Made by a program: the position numbers and the translations under genes
The notes under the pieces: generated by a model
Told to the model about the DNA's origin: nothing
What the model saw: only the letters and a program-made list of their open reading frames with translations
Database searches by the model: none
DNA from: Pithys albifrons albifrons
Lineage: Eukaryota; Chordata; Aves; Passeriformes; Thamnophilidae
Reading direction: 5' to 3'
NCBI RefSeq assembly: GCF_047495875.1
Contig: NC_092461.1
Coordinates: forward strand, 49,295,101-49,359,100
Length of the DNA: 64,000 bases
Shown here: in pieces, positions 46,131-58,985 of the stretch
How the letters are laid out: every line of letters starts with the position of its first letter
How positions within the stretch are numbered: position 1 is the stretch's first letter

Positions 46131-49100
46131 AATGCATGCAAAGTGACACCTCTGTTCCCTCTTGATGAGTCTTTGGGGGCTTTGGGCATGACGGTCAGTC
46201 CAGGAGATGGGGATGAATAAGCTCTGGGCAGGCAGACACACAGACAGCACCATAGTCTGCACCTGGAGAAGGCACAGGTCCCTTCTCAGGAGAAGGGCAG
46301 GGAAAGGTATGTGAGAGTTATCCTGGAGAGGTGCGCCTCTACTTCATGATTTAAAGCTCTTGTTTTTGCTGGTCAGTGAATATCTTTGTACCAAACCTTT
46401 TGACAAGCACTGGGACTTTACCTTGGGAGTGTATGAGGTTGCCAGGCAGGGTAATGCTAAGCATCCTGCTGTCTGTGCCCTGCCACAGTTTCACCCACTA
46501 TGAGAAAAGAACAAAGTCTGTAGGTTTCTTCCCACCACTGAGAGAGGGGAAAGGTGGCTGCAACCCATCCCTCACCTTCTGCCTAACACCACAACCATGA
46601 CAATCCCAGATTACTTGAACTCAAAAACTTCTGACATAAAGGGGAAAAGTATGAGATGCACATGGGCTTGGCAACATTCCACCTTCTTCTAGGGATGCTA
46701 GACTGACCCTCATACCTCCCATCATCCTTCGTGTTGTTTGCAAATGTCACTCCCTTTGACACACCCAAAGAGGAAATTATCTCTTCTGACAGTCTCCATG
46801 TCCACGGCAAAGGACGAGCAGACCAGCAGTTCTTGAGGAATTGGAGCACTTCACCTAAGGAGAAACCTTGGCAAAAAGTAGGACTGAGATCTCAAATCCC
46901 TTCTCACACAACTGGCTACAGAAGGGAAATTAGAAACACATGGGAGCTGTTGATGCCTCTTGCTTCATAATAATAACAACACACTTGAGTCTTTAGTGTG
47001 CTCTACCTTGATCTGGTTGAGTTGATGGGCAATGGCAATCTAAATTTAGGCTAGAATCATAATAAAACCTAAAAAAGCCTTGCAATGCAGAACACTTCTT
47101 GAATTTCTTCAAATGGAATGTGATTTTTCCCGTCATTTTAAAGGTTCTGGCTATACTACCTAGATGATATTTGTGGAGGGTATAAAATCCTCTGGACAAG
47201 GAGGCAATTGTCAGACAGTGGGAACTAATGTTTCAGCATGGAATTTTAGAATCTTAAATTACTCATTTGTTGGTTACAATTACTGAAATTGGTTCCCGCT
47301 CTGCTAAAAATCATTACATTGTGCTAATTTAATGCATCAACATTAGCAACAACTAGTTTAAATGGTAGCTGAGCTGCACTAGATATTTGGCATTTTAACC
47401 AACAGTTACTTTTCCAATTAAATACAGATGCCATGCATAGGGTAATCTGAATGCAAACCAGAAGCTGACCTGGCTGTTGGTTCCAAGCTAAAGAAACAAA
47501 AATCCTAACTCTGGAATGTTTTTGGTAATCATATTTTAGAAATAATCTTTCATGGTGAGCCAAAATCTATGCAGACAGTTATGGTCAGATAACAGTTTAA
47601 AAAATAGACTATTTTTTGGCTGTACTTTCACTGGTGTTAAATTTATCTTGTTAAATGGGAGAGAGTGTGAGTTGAGGTTTGAGGAACAGTAATTTTGTAA
47701 TTATTTTATATGGATCGAATTATTCTGTCATCAAATTTGCATTTCAGACAGCATTACTGTATGAAAATATAATTAGAAACTGTAATTCAGGAATTGCTGA
47801 ATGTGATATTTCCCAGAGGGAGCACCGTGAAGAAGCTGCCCTCACTACAACTTCAGCAAATGTTGAAATCCTATAGGTGGAAAATGTGAAGGCTGAGTTG
47901 TAAAGTTCCTCTCCCTTCTGTGGTCTGCACATGCTGTCAACTTTCTGCCGAACTTCATTTTTTCGTAAGATTCATTTCCACAGAAACATCTGATCATTAA
48001 GAGCTGAAGCGCTCAGATCCTGTTCTGCTGAGTTTCAGTCTGGCTGTGCTGATAGCTGCTGAATTGCTTTCAGCCACAAAATGACACTGAGATAATGTAA
48101 GGATCTGATTTACATGCAGAAAAGCCAAGAAGCTTGTTGTTTGGTCTGAAATGCTGGTTTTAATTTGCTCAGCACCTGAAATTCCCAGCAGTGCCTCCTT
48201 TAACAGCAGAGTGCTGGGGATGGGTCTCGGTTTAGCTCTGTTTCTCTTCGTTTGTAATTCAAGATTTTTCAACGTACATGTTCACAGTGTTGTGCAAAGT
48301 TTTAGCTGTATAAAGCTCACTGATGTAAATCCTTATGTTTTTTACTATTCTTGTTACTTACTCTTTGGCTTATCATAGACATACTAGCTAGAAACAAACA
48401 GATCATGCCTCTTTTAGTTGGGCTTGTGTTGTTGAATCCCATCCACTTTTGTCTGAGACTGACACTTTTTCGGAGAGCATCATCCTCAGCCAGTTTTTCC
48501 CTCCACCTTGTTTGTGTATTGGGCAGGTCCCTGTGGGGAACCAAGCCTGGGATGCATAAAGCAAAGCCAGTGCTGGGAGGAGGCAGAAATTGAGCATGGG
48601 ACATACTTGAAGCTTTGATGTCTCCATACATCTGTCACAGTCCTGCTGAGAGACAGTCACAGTACTACTCTAGAGGAAATGTCAGCACAGGAAAAGAAGT
48701 GTGGACCTGTGAACCCAGGACTGCATGGATAAATGGTCTGGCTGGTGACATGGTTCCCAGTGACTCAGGGACACTGTCACCCACAGTGCACTCTGAGGAT
48801 TGAGACTGTTTTCCTATGTCTGCCGAGGGCCACCTTCCTGCACCCACTTGCCCCCAGCCCTGTTATTTTTCCTGGGTGCTGGGAAGAACATCTGACACAT
48901 CGCTTATATTTTGCACATCTTGCAAGCTTTTTGTGGTATTTGCAATGTGAGCACAGGGCAGGAGCTGCAGGGCATCACTGCAGATGACTATTTCTGCTAG
49001 GGATGGTGCAGTAAGCTAGCTTGGCTCTTCAGGGACAAGTGGTCTCACCTGGAGTACAAGTGCTGGTTGGCAGGTGGGGCATGAACAGTTCCTGAGCATC

Positions 49101-52100
49101 ACACCCTTAGAAAGCACATTTACTTAAAAACTGCAGAGGAGCAGAAGGCAGCATTTCAACCAGCTTTGTCTGCACATGGGAGCTGAAAGGCTTTGAGACA
49201 GGTTTATACCTGCCACATGTGTCACAAAGCCTCTTAGCCGTGTGCTGAATTTCATTGTCAAGAGCATGGGGCCAGAGCCAGGCTGTCTAGCCACAGGGGC
49301 ATGGTGGACCAGGAGGTATGGGACAAGGTGGGAAGGAGAGCCCTTGGCAGAACTGATGGGCTCCTGGCAGGATGCAGCCAGGACAGCCTGCTGTCATTGT
49401 TTCTGCACTGCTGTGTCTGCCCATTGAGGGACCTCTCACAGCACTGCCCCATGTCCCTGGGCATCTGCAGAACAAGCCAGACAAGACATGTGAAACAGAG
49501 ATATGTGAAGGAGTCAGGAGAGTGAAATATGCTCCCTACGTTAGCAGTAGTGCCCTGTTGTTTAGCTGCTGTGTGATGTAACACTGGCTTACAGGGCTAC
49601 TCTCTCTGGGCACTGGTTCAAAGTAGGAATGGAGGAACACTGCACAGTCAGCCCTTGTGCAGTACCTGCTACTGGACAGAGACTTTTTCTTTAATAGTTT
49701 CATGCTTATTCTCGTATTGTGGAAGAGGTCAGGTTTTGGAGACACGTAAGGTTATGTTTATGGAGGTTTTATTAGACAAACAGACCAGGTGGTTTAGAGG
49801 CTATCACTTGAGAGAAGACAAGTTACAGCTGAGGAAGGTCAGAGTTAGTTTCTTTCCTTATCAAATTCCCTTGCTCCTAGAGCAGAGAGATAGAGCTTCT
49901 GATTATGCCTCACACAACCTTTCTGCGTCTCCTCCAGGACTGAAAACAGACAGTGGATCCAGCTCATTTGAAGTGCCTAACTTAGGCTGAATAACACTCA
50001 AAGAGACTTAATGAAAAAATTCAGCCCCAAGAATCTTTAAAGAAAATATTCTGCTCATGTTATGTGCATGTTCCTAGTCACAAATCCAAGATACCAGGGG
50101 GAAGCGAGCAAAAAGCCGTTGATTATTTCCACAACTGCTATGTGCTTCCTATCACAACAGTATTCTTTTGTACAGAATGGCAGCATGATTGCAAAGTCCT
50201 CTTTAGCCTTACCATCCTACCCAGCCCAGGTCCAATTAGAGCAATTATATCTCAGCAGAAGCACTGTCTGTTGTCCTCTGGACCTGTCTGTTAAGTGTCC
50301 TATTCATGGCTGTTTATCTTGTGTGAGCCTTTCCACATGAAGTCATTCTGACCCAACTGAAACCATCCCATCGGAAAGGTACCCTGCATTTTTGTAGACT
50401 TATTTCACAGGCTGATGTGAAAAAGAAGAGTGCAGAATTACAGCTGGCCAAGGATACATCTTTAAGTCTAGCCACGTTCTTCTCTTGCTTGAGCATTATT
50501 GCTGATTTGACACAGCATACAGCTTTCACTTTCAATTATTTCACTTCACCCTTCATTTTCAGTCACTTTACTGATAAAAATAGAGAATATTATCAGAATT
50601 CACAGCTCTTCCTTGCCATATTGGAAGGTTTCCTTAATCAAAATCCCCAATGTGAGTTGCAAGGCATGTAATGTTTCATGGCACATGATATTAAACCAGT
50701 TACAGAGCTCTGAGGTCTGTGTGGGACTCCCTGGTCTTCATGTTGTTGAAGAGCTGCTTGGTAGTGGGAACTTCTGTTTTGCTTTGCTTCTACTGTCAGA
50801 GATTGATGAAGGAGCTGAGTGACTCCTGCGAAGGATGTTCCCCTTGTCACCACTAAGGCAAAAGCTGAGAAGCAGAGCTTAGTGAAAGGCAGAAGTGATG
50901 GGACTTGGGAAGGTCAGGGGTAATGCAAAGAGGAACTCTTTCTGAACAAAAAATGGAGTTTTTATTTTCTCATACTTCTCTTGGAAAGGAAAATCCAGGG
51001 AGCAGTGTTTAGGGTCTTCTTTCTGAAACAAAATTAACTCTTTTCTGACAATTCAAAAGTGAGATTGCCTGTAAAAGAACAATCCCTGTCCCTGCTGCTG
51101 GCTGTGTGGCATCCATGAGAGTTCTGGTCCACATGCAGAACAAGATCACTTTAGGAACTGAAAACATGAACTCACACTTCAGTCGTTCTTTTTCCAGCCT
51201 CATCAGGGCAGTGGCTCCACCGCATTTGTTTCCTACTTTGACTCTCTTCTGCTAGGTTTTAGCCCACAAGGGAAGGTGTCTGGTTGCTTTCGTCAGGAGG
51301 AACTGCAGAGCTGCCTGCAGTGGTGGTCCAGACGTCACCCATGGCTTTCCTTGGCACAGGATGCTGGAGGCAGGAGAGTTATGCCAGCACTGACCAGGGC
51401 TGCAAAGAGACCTTGCAGATCTGGTTGCACTAGTGGCAAGAGTAAATGAAAGTTGAGGAAACAGCAATATAATATGCTCCACACCAGCTCCATGGGGGTC
51501 TTGGTGAATTCATTTAAGGTAAGTTTATACTGTTTACCTGGATCTGCAACCTTGGCAGATTCATTTTCTTTTCTTGCAGCAATGGCCTTTTCTCTGAGAA
51601 CCAGAGGCAGTGAGCTGCAGTGCAGGGTCAGACCCCTCCACTAACCATGAACACATAATGCTTGTGATTGTTCAGTTAGAAAAATACAATTCTTTCAGGG
51701 GGACAAAAGGTGATGGAAGCAGGGTGACTGCTTGTCTGACTTTTGCTCTTTTTGTTAAAGCTTTGGACCCTTGCAGAAACCCCCACGTCAATGCAGAGTG
51801 TCTGATTAGAAACTGAAGTGTATTTCACTATTAGTTCACGATGTGCCGGTTATTAGCAGGCCATGGCATTGCTCCAGTACTGAGAGTCTGTAGTAGAGCA
51901 CACCTTTCCTGTGTGCTTCTCCCGCTGTGCTTGTGGATGGCACACCAAACAGGGTGGTGGAGAGGCAGCTGGGAGTTAAAGAGTTAAAACAAACCATGGT
52001 TACCAATTTGAGACATTTTCAAAAATAGCAGCTTTTCTTTTGTTTGCTGAATTCCCCATGCTTTTACAGTGCTGTTCTCGTTATTCATCTCTTTCCCAAA

Positions 52101-55100
52101 ATAACATTTTTCAGCACAGGAATGGCTTGAGTAGGGAGAGGAGGAGATCTGCAGCCCGAGTGGGACAGCTGCATGTTCCTGTGTCTACAACAAGGAGTAT
52201 TTCAGTCTTGCAGGCAATTTTGCTTCCTCAGTGATGAGCCTGGTAATTCCTTCCTGGTAGCCTCCAGCAGTGCTTCTTGGGGGCAAGCTTCAGGCTTGCA
52301 CAGCTTGAAGCTGCTCTTGCAGAGAAACATTTATTATTTTTCTTTCGAATGGAAAGCCTGAACACGTCTGAATGTTCAGATTCCAGCTACAGGCAGATAT
52401 GCTCATGGGCAGTGAGGTGGGAAGGTTCCTTTCAGACAGCATGCTCTCCAGCTTTTTTGTAGCTCAACTTGACCAGAAGCATCTCCTGCTGGTGGATGCT
52501 CCTTTGAAGGAGAAGGAAGGGGTGCTTTGGGAAAAATAAGCTCAAGGTAGCCTGGCCCCAGGACCTGTGACAGGCAAATCCCACAGAGCCAAGATGCAGC
52601 TCCAGCCCTTGTTTGTCCCATTCTTGAAAGTTGTCCTGGGAAAGCAGCTGCTCTTGAGGGGCTTCCTGACAGCAGCCACCAGTGCTGGCTAGGGACACCC
52701 CTCACTCATCCTTCACAGCTAGGCATGCAGCCAAACACAAACACCCTGAGCTCCAGAAATGGGTGCCAGCAGACTTCCCCTGAGGCTGTAGGAGGGATGG
52801 TAGAAAAGAAGCCCTGGGAGGAATTAAAAACTAAATGCTCATGGCAGCAGCTTGCTGTCACCACATCCCAGCAGTTCACCTTCACTGTGGCTGGTCAGGC
52901 GCCCAAGCAATGAGCAGGAGCAGAAGAGCATCTCATTCTCACTGCCCTCACTGGAGATCAGCCAGCTCTCCTGTGGCCCTTGTGGATGGATGAGGATGAG
53001 CTGCTCCTGGCTGCATGTAAGCAGAACCCACCAGAGCCAGCAGCAGGTGCCTCTTTGTGGAAATCCCCAGAGCCATAGTGAGTCACATGCTTATTGGACA
53101 GATGCTGCTGTCCAAGTATGGGGTGCTAGAGAGCTGAACCAGAGCCCTCTCTCTGGTCTGAGGCCAGGAATAATCCTAGCACCAGGCTTGCATAGTGCAG
53201 GTAGAGGTTGAGTCCACAGGGACTGGCATTTGGGGTGCAAGAGTCAAGCCTACCAATATGGGGATACAAGGACTGAGCCCTCACAGAGATATTTTGTCTT
53301 CCTTTGCATCCAGTCTAGCTCCTTGGTATGCAAATGTCCTGAAGTCTCTTCAGAGCCCCAGAAAGCCCATCACTGAGCCCAAGGCCAGTTGCAGGCCATG
53401 TCCCAGATTATTGGATCTAGTTCATAATCCGCTCTCAATATCTCCCACTAGGTATGAGTTTGTTTCCCCCAAGCCTTAGTATTTCTTATTTTGGCATTAA
53501 CATTCAAAGAGGTGACAAGCTATCCAGTTTCCTGTGATAATGGCTGTTTCTGTACTACAACTGCTGTCTGTGTCCATACTACATGAAAAAGGGAGCAACC
53601 CCAGCAACCAGAGCTCAGTATTAGAAACTGGTCTTGGTCTGGAGGGGTCTGTGTCCCAGTTAGGTCTTGGCCAATTCATATCCTCCAAACCTGTGCCACT
53701 GGGCCTGTTCCATGGGGTAAATTGCACACAGTCACTCTTGAGGAGGGTGTGGAGTTCAATAGCATGGCTGAGGGAACTTCTGTTCCAGTTGGCCCCCATG
53801 CTGAGGAATGCACCCAAATGCATTTACTTCATAGTCACAGATGATGTAGTAAATGTCATCATGCATAACTGGGTGAGAATCCTGGAGGGGAAAAAGAGAG
53901 CCTTAAGAACAGAAAATTGGGGTTTTTTCTGAAGCCCAAGTCTAGGTACAGCTCATGAGCTTCAAGCTCTTGCTGTGGCCACCAGCAGGAAATCAGTCCA
54001 CTGGAGGATGACAAAAAGGCTGGCAGCTCTAGTCTGTCAAACAAAGCAGTGGGGCTCTAACAGGACCAAAGTGAAGGAAGTAATAAACATAGCTGGAAAG
54101 AAGGATAAAGAAAAACCTTTGTTCTACAGAGAAACAGGCTTCCTACTCATCTACCTGTATAGAGGGACATTATCAGGTACACTGTTGATGTGACTCTTTA
54201 AAGAGTGTGGGTTTACTGCTGAATTCATGTTGTTCCTTGGTACACACACTTCCCCCTGTGTGTTCAGTTTAAATACTTTTCTAGTTTGCAATCCATTTAT
54301 TTTTCAGATGTGAAAATTTCAGAGGTCAGTATCCAGTACTACACCCCTTCTGCGCTGCAATTTCTGCAGAATGAGTAAATTGCTATTATCTGTATTAACG
54401 TTCTGAATGAGAGACCAATATGATCCACTTTTCTAATGCTGCGTCATGCCTAATATCTCATTTCTAAAACCTTCCTTGCCTAAAGTGAGCACTGTGCACT
54501 GCACAGTGCCCCACACAGATCCCTGGGGGGCTGCCCAGCCCCATGCACAGCGCTGCCTCTGCCACACAGCACTGCCCAGTATTTCATGTTTTGCTCTGCA
54601 AAGAGCAAAGTGAGTCCAGGTGCTTGCTCCTTTTATGAAACTTGAGGGTTGAAAGACGTCAAAAGCAAAGGAGGTATCTGACTGCAGTTTTCTACCAGAG
54701 CTTTTAGTTTTCTTGGTTTCAACCTTAATGGTTTTGACATTGGAGCACGATGTCAGTAGAGTTTGAAACACCTATCTCCTTGCCTGCAGATTTTGAGGTA
54801 GGTTTTAATTACTTCCTCAGTTAGACGTGAAGTGTTTCCCACTTTCCTTGGATTTCCCAGTCAGGTCCAGCTGCCCATGCCTCTGTTCTGGTGCAGCAGC
54901 CTCCTGTCTTTGGAGACATCACTGGTCATACAGCAGTGGGATGGGACTTGCCTTACATCTTCCTACATGCTAGAAATGCAGCTCATTTATCAGATGCCAA
55001 GCGGAGGTAGGCTATGTCGCTTGGTAGATGGGAAAATGTGTCACTGGGACTATTTAGGTGGAGGGCCTCATTGAAACCCCTCCATGGATTCACTTGCAGC

Positions 55101-58100
55101 CACAAGCAAATCACTTAGTGTCTGTGGCTGTCCTGGTTGGATGAATGTGACCACAACTACAGTGTCTTGGCAGGTGCTTCACTGAAGCCATCACACGGAA
55201 GTCTGATATTATTTGCAGATTTACATCGAAGTCCTGCAGATCATGAGGATATTGGCTGTAAACTTTTGAACAGTGGGGTTTTAGCAAGGCAGGATCCCAG
55301 CTTGTAGTAAAGCACAACTTGGGCATGACTGCGTGATGAAAGCATAAAGCTTTCCCCTTTCACTTGTGATCAGGGGCTGCTTATATTGCTCCTAATAATA
55401 TAGGAGATTTAGGAAGACTAGCATTGTGATGTTTTTTCAGAGTCATTGAATATGTTTTAATCCTTATTAGCCCTGAGCACTTGGCTCCCAGTGAACTCAT
55501 GGAAGGATAGGTATAATTAAAGATCTGTCTTGCACAGCCTGCTGTGGATTTATAGCTCCACAACTGCTCTCAGTAGTGAAACAGAAATATATCTTTCAAA
55601 AGAAAGCTCAACAACAGGAAATACTTTTTTCACAAATATGAATACAAGTGGATTTTTTTTCCAAGAAGCATCAGATAAAAGCAAAAGGTTTCTTAAATTC
55701 CTAGTTACGCTAAGCACCTGGCTCTAATCTACAATTCCTTGACTTTGTTCATTTTTTAACTCAAATGTGATCCTATTTTAAGGCACTGTTTCTTCTGGTA
55801 ATAAAAGTCCATTCACCCTTCTGTGTCTTTCATCAGTGTTTGCATTTATTGTTCTGTGTCATATTTTGCATTTCTTTTCAATCTTTCCACTGAAGAATCA
55901 GGGTTTTCCAAATTGCTGCTGCTCTGTTGGACATAACTCCCTACTCTGCTATTTAATGTTGAGTACCTCATTCTGCTGGTGGGAAATTTTGATCAAGATT
56001 TCACAAAGTGCTGACTTCATCTGCACAGACAGTACAGTGACAGGTTTTCTTCCCAGCCATTACTGAGATCCCCCACCACATGCATTGCAGAGCTTTATGA
56101 TCGCTGCCTCTCAGGTGTCTGGCACAAATGGGAGTGGCACTGTTGTGGGACATGCTCGGTACTTCAGGCATTAGCCTTGAGTAGTGCTGGGTAATTGCAT
56201 AGTTTGTCATGTCTGTTTAAGTGCATTATTCTTGAAACTGCTCCTCCTCCAATCAATAAAAGACTCTATAAAATTGTATAAACATATTAAGAAAAATGTG
56301 TTTTACTCAAGGAATCTTTATTGCATTTCATTATAAACCACTGAATCTAATATACAAAGAAGATCACTTTAATTATAAGTGAAAAAAAGAAAGATCTACT
56401 CTATGTTCCCACTAGGCAACTATCAGCAACATGCACCTTCTCCATCTAATGTGGTTACATAAAGTAATGAGGTTTGGTAGTTCTAATGGGAACAGCAGTT
56501 AACTGTATTACACCCAAGAGAAATTGATATCGGATGGATTTGTGAGGTACTGTGGTGTCTGTTCTCAGCAGTTTTTTCTTGTGCTGAGGAAACTCATGAG
56601 ATAGCCAAAAGTGGGCACAGAGTTTGGATGATGGGCTATTGATCTCCCCATCTTGTGTCTAACCAGTTTGACTGCACTCAGTGCTGCCCTCTGGAAGTTC
56701 ATGAGATAGCAGAGAACTGTGGTGGCCCTCTGCTTGCAGACCTATACATGGCTGGGTTTTGTTTTACAAAGTGGAGCAACTTTTGGTGCCATTTGCTATT
56801 GTTTTGTACTTTACTAGTATTTCAAATCCTGAGCAGGCAATTTTCAGAGGAGGAAAAGGAAAAGCTCAGTTAAAGGTGGTGTCCTAGAGCAAGAGCTCCC
56901 TGATTGTTCTTCCCTGTTAAGTGGACATCTGACAACTGAGTGAAAGTTTGATAAGCAGAGGGATTCCTCCATGTCTGTCATGGTGTGGCGTGGGAGGGCA
57001 CATGGTGCCTTCCCACTGTCACAGCCAAGACAGTCCTGGGCATGCCCGGGGGCAGAAGAATGGCTGTCAGGAGGTTTAAATGCCTACAGCCTCTGGGCCC
57101 CGGTAGGGTCAAGAAGTGCCTGATGAGAGTGTGTTCTGTTCCATCCCCCTGCGAGTCTCTCCCAACTCAGGAACCTTGAAAACTGACCCCAACTGGTACA
57201 GGAGCACAGGACCAGGTGATACAAAAAGCCATAAAGAAACCCTTTCTTCCCTCTCCCTGTACATCAGTTCAGTCAACACTGAAATGCAGCTGTTAACCAG
57301 TAATCTTTGTGATCAGAAGTCTTCAGATGAAAAAAAATACATAGTATTAATACATTACTGTGTTCCCTAGAGGAGAAGAAGGGATCACAATACGGAAGTA
57401 AAACTTGATAGGAAGTGTGAATTACTCCATCAATACTGAATAGAGACCAGGCACATAATTCACTTTTAGAGAAAATGAAAAATTTACCATTTCATGATTT
57501 GGACAACATAGCCTGCTAATCCTCTTGACTCCAAGGTTAAGCCCAACCAGCTGTGAATTTTACTGAGGTTAGTAGTAAATCTTAATTTCAATTAATTTTT
57601 TTGCAATGATCGTATTGCTGGTCTCAGTGATGTCTGATGCTTGAACTGACAGAGCTGGCCAGTTTTCCTGACCTGTCTGCCGTGTTCTGGCAGTTGTTCC
57701 ACTGCTTGCATAAACCTCCAATCAGACTCCTGCCCCTCCCCTTCACTGATGTGCAGTGGTGGGTGATTAGATACTGCAGAGGAAGACAGAGATATCACAA
57801 ATGTGTTTACTTAATGTCCCTGCCTTTGGCTCTCCTCTTGGTGGTCATCTGTGCCAGAAAGACTCTGCCCACTCTAAGAAGCACACTTGTTTTTTTAGAT
57901 GCTGTTTCTCTTCCAGAAGAAGGCAGGACAGTAGGGGACCTCCTGACTCCTCCATTCCACTGCAAGGATCTGTGTCATATAGACCCTATTTGTGGATTTT
58001 TCAAATTGCATTTTCACATGAGCTAGGCTGTTTGTCTTGTGATCTTTGGAGAAGGCTGTGTTACAGACTTTGCTGCTCCAGTGGTTTGAGATTTGCTTCT

Positions 58101-58109
58101 CATTCCCAG
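46131..58109. other. Long non-coding stretch, nothing firm recognised
   Basis: Over 12 kb I see no transposon and no gene. Weak signals are a possible short 3' exon at 47749-47876 (acceptor TTTGCATTTCAG, 42 open codons then a stop), an AT-rich part at about 47230-47560 with TAATTTAATGCAT and similar words, and a 21-base palindrome at 54489-54509. Open frames reach about 130 codons (for example 53534-53932, +, and 57637-58026, +), none with a domain or supporting splice sites. Confidence 0.3.
54489..54509. repeat. Perfect palindrome, 10-bp arms, 1-nt spacer
   Basis: GCACTGTGCA (54489-54498) and TGCACAGTGC (54500-54509) are exact reverse complements around a single C. It is the third single-base-spacer palindrome noted in the window, after 7268-7332 and 10347-10365. 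Confidence 0.9.
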
Positions 58110-58985
58110 CCAAAATTTATTATGGCTAGTTTATACCCATTTGTTCTTGTGCCAGCATTGTCCTTCAGTTTAAACAGTTTTTCTCCTTCCCTAGTGTTTA
58201 CCCCCTCTGATGTATTTATAGACTACAACCATATCCCCTCTTGGCCTTTCTTTAGCTAGGCTAAACAGTTGAGTGCCTCTGGTCTCCTCTGAGAGCAGAG
58301 GCTTTCCATTCCCTTATTTGGCTTAATAGCCCTGCTCTGCAGCCACTGTGACCCAAAATCCCTTTTCCTCAGCATGCTTTCCTGGCCATGTACTACAGTA
58401 ATACAGGTGAACCCTCATATTTCCAAAACCTGCTGTGTTTTCATTAATAGTATTGGTGCTTTACCCTCCCTGGACTCACCAGGTCAATCTCAGCAAGTTC
58501 ACTAGAAAGCATCACTTTTCTCCTGCAGGACATGTCACATCGGGACTTTCCTGTTATGACTATATAAGATCTCCAGCTCTTCCTCCTTCTTCATCATTTC
58601 TAGTTAATGGCATCAGTTCTTCTTACTGATCCCTTATACACTGCATTTTGCAATAAGAAATTTCATCCCTTTGGTCTACTCCAGTTCCAAAATTATCCCA
58701 TTCTTCTTGTGTGATAATCTGGCTGTCCAGTTGTTGGTGCCTCTCACCTTGATGTCATCAGTAACTGCAGTGCTTTGTGATTATGCATTGTGGTTATTAA
58801 TGAAAATTTGCAACTACATCCATCCCAAGACTCATCTTGGAAAAGCTCTATCTAACCATCTTTCACACGAGATTTCCACTTTCATTTCAACCCAGGATCC
58901 TGAAAGAGGAAACATCTGCCTGACTCTGTCCAGCACATCCCCTAGAGGAATGGTTTGCTTTGATTTTAACGAAGTGCTTTTGAAT
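58110..58985 (-). mobile_element. Ancient CR1 LINE fragment (old reptile/bird-type subfamily)
   Basis: The + strand reads TATGGCTAGTTTATACCCAT, then TTGTTCTTGTGCCAGCATTG, CTGATGTATTTATAGACTAC, CTTTCTTTAGCTAGGCTAAA and later CTTGATGTCATCAGTAACTG. This is the reverse complement of the end of an old CR1 subfamily that is abundant in turtles and crocodilians and survives as relics in birds. The first 250 bases align well, and the rest only in patches separated by indels (for example the ACATGTCACATCGGG and TTTGCAATAAGAAATTTC parts). Divergence is much greater than in the other CR1 copies, so the insertion is far older. Both borders are approximate, and the left one could be as early as 58090. Confidence 0.85.
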
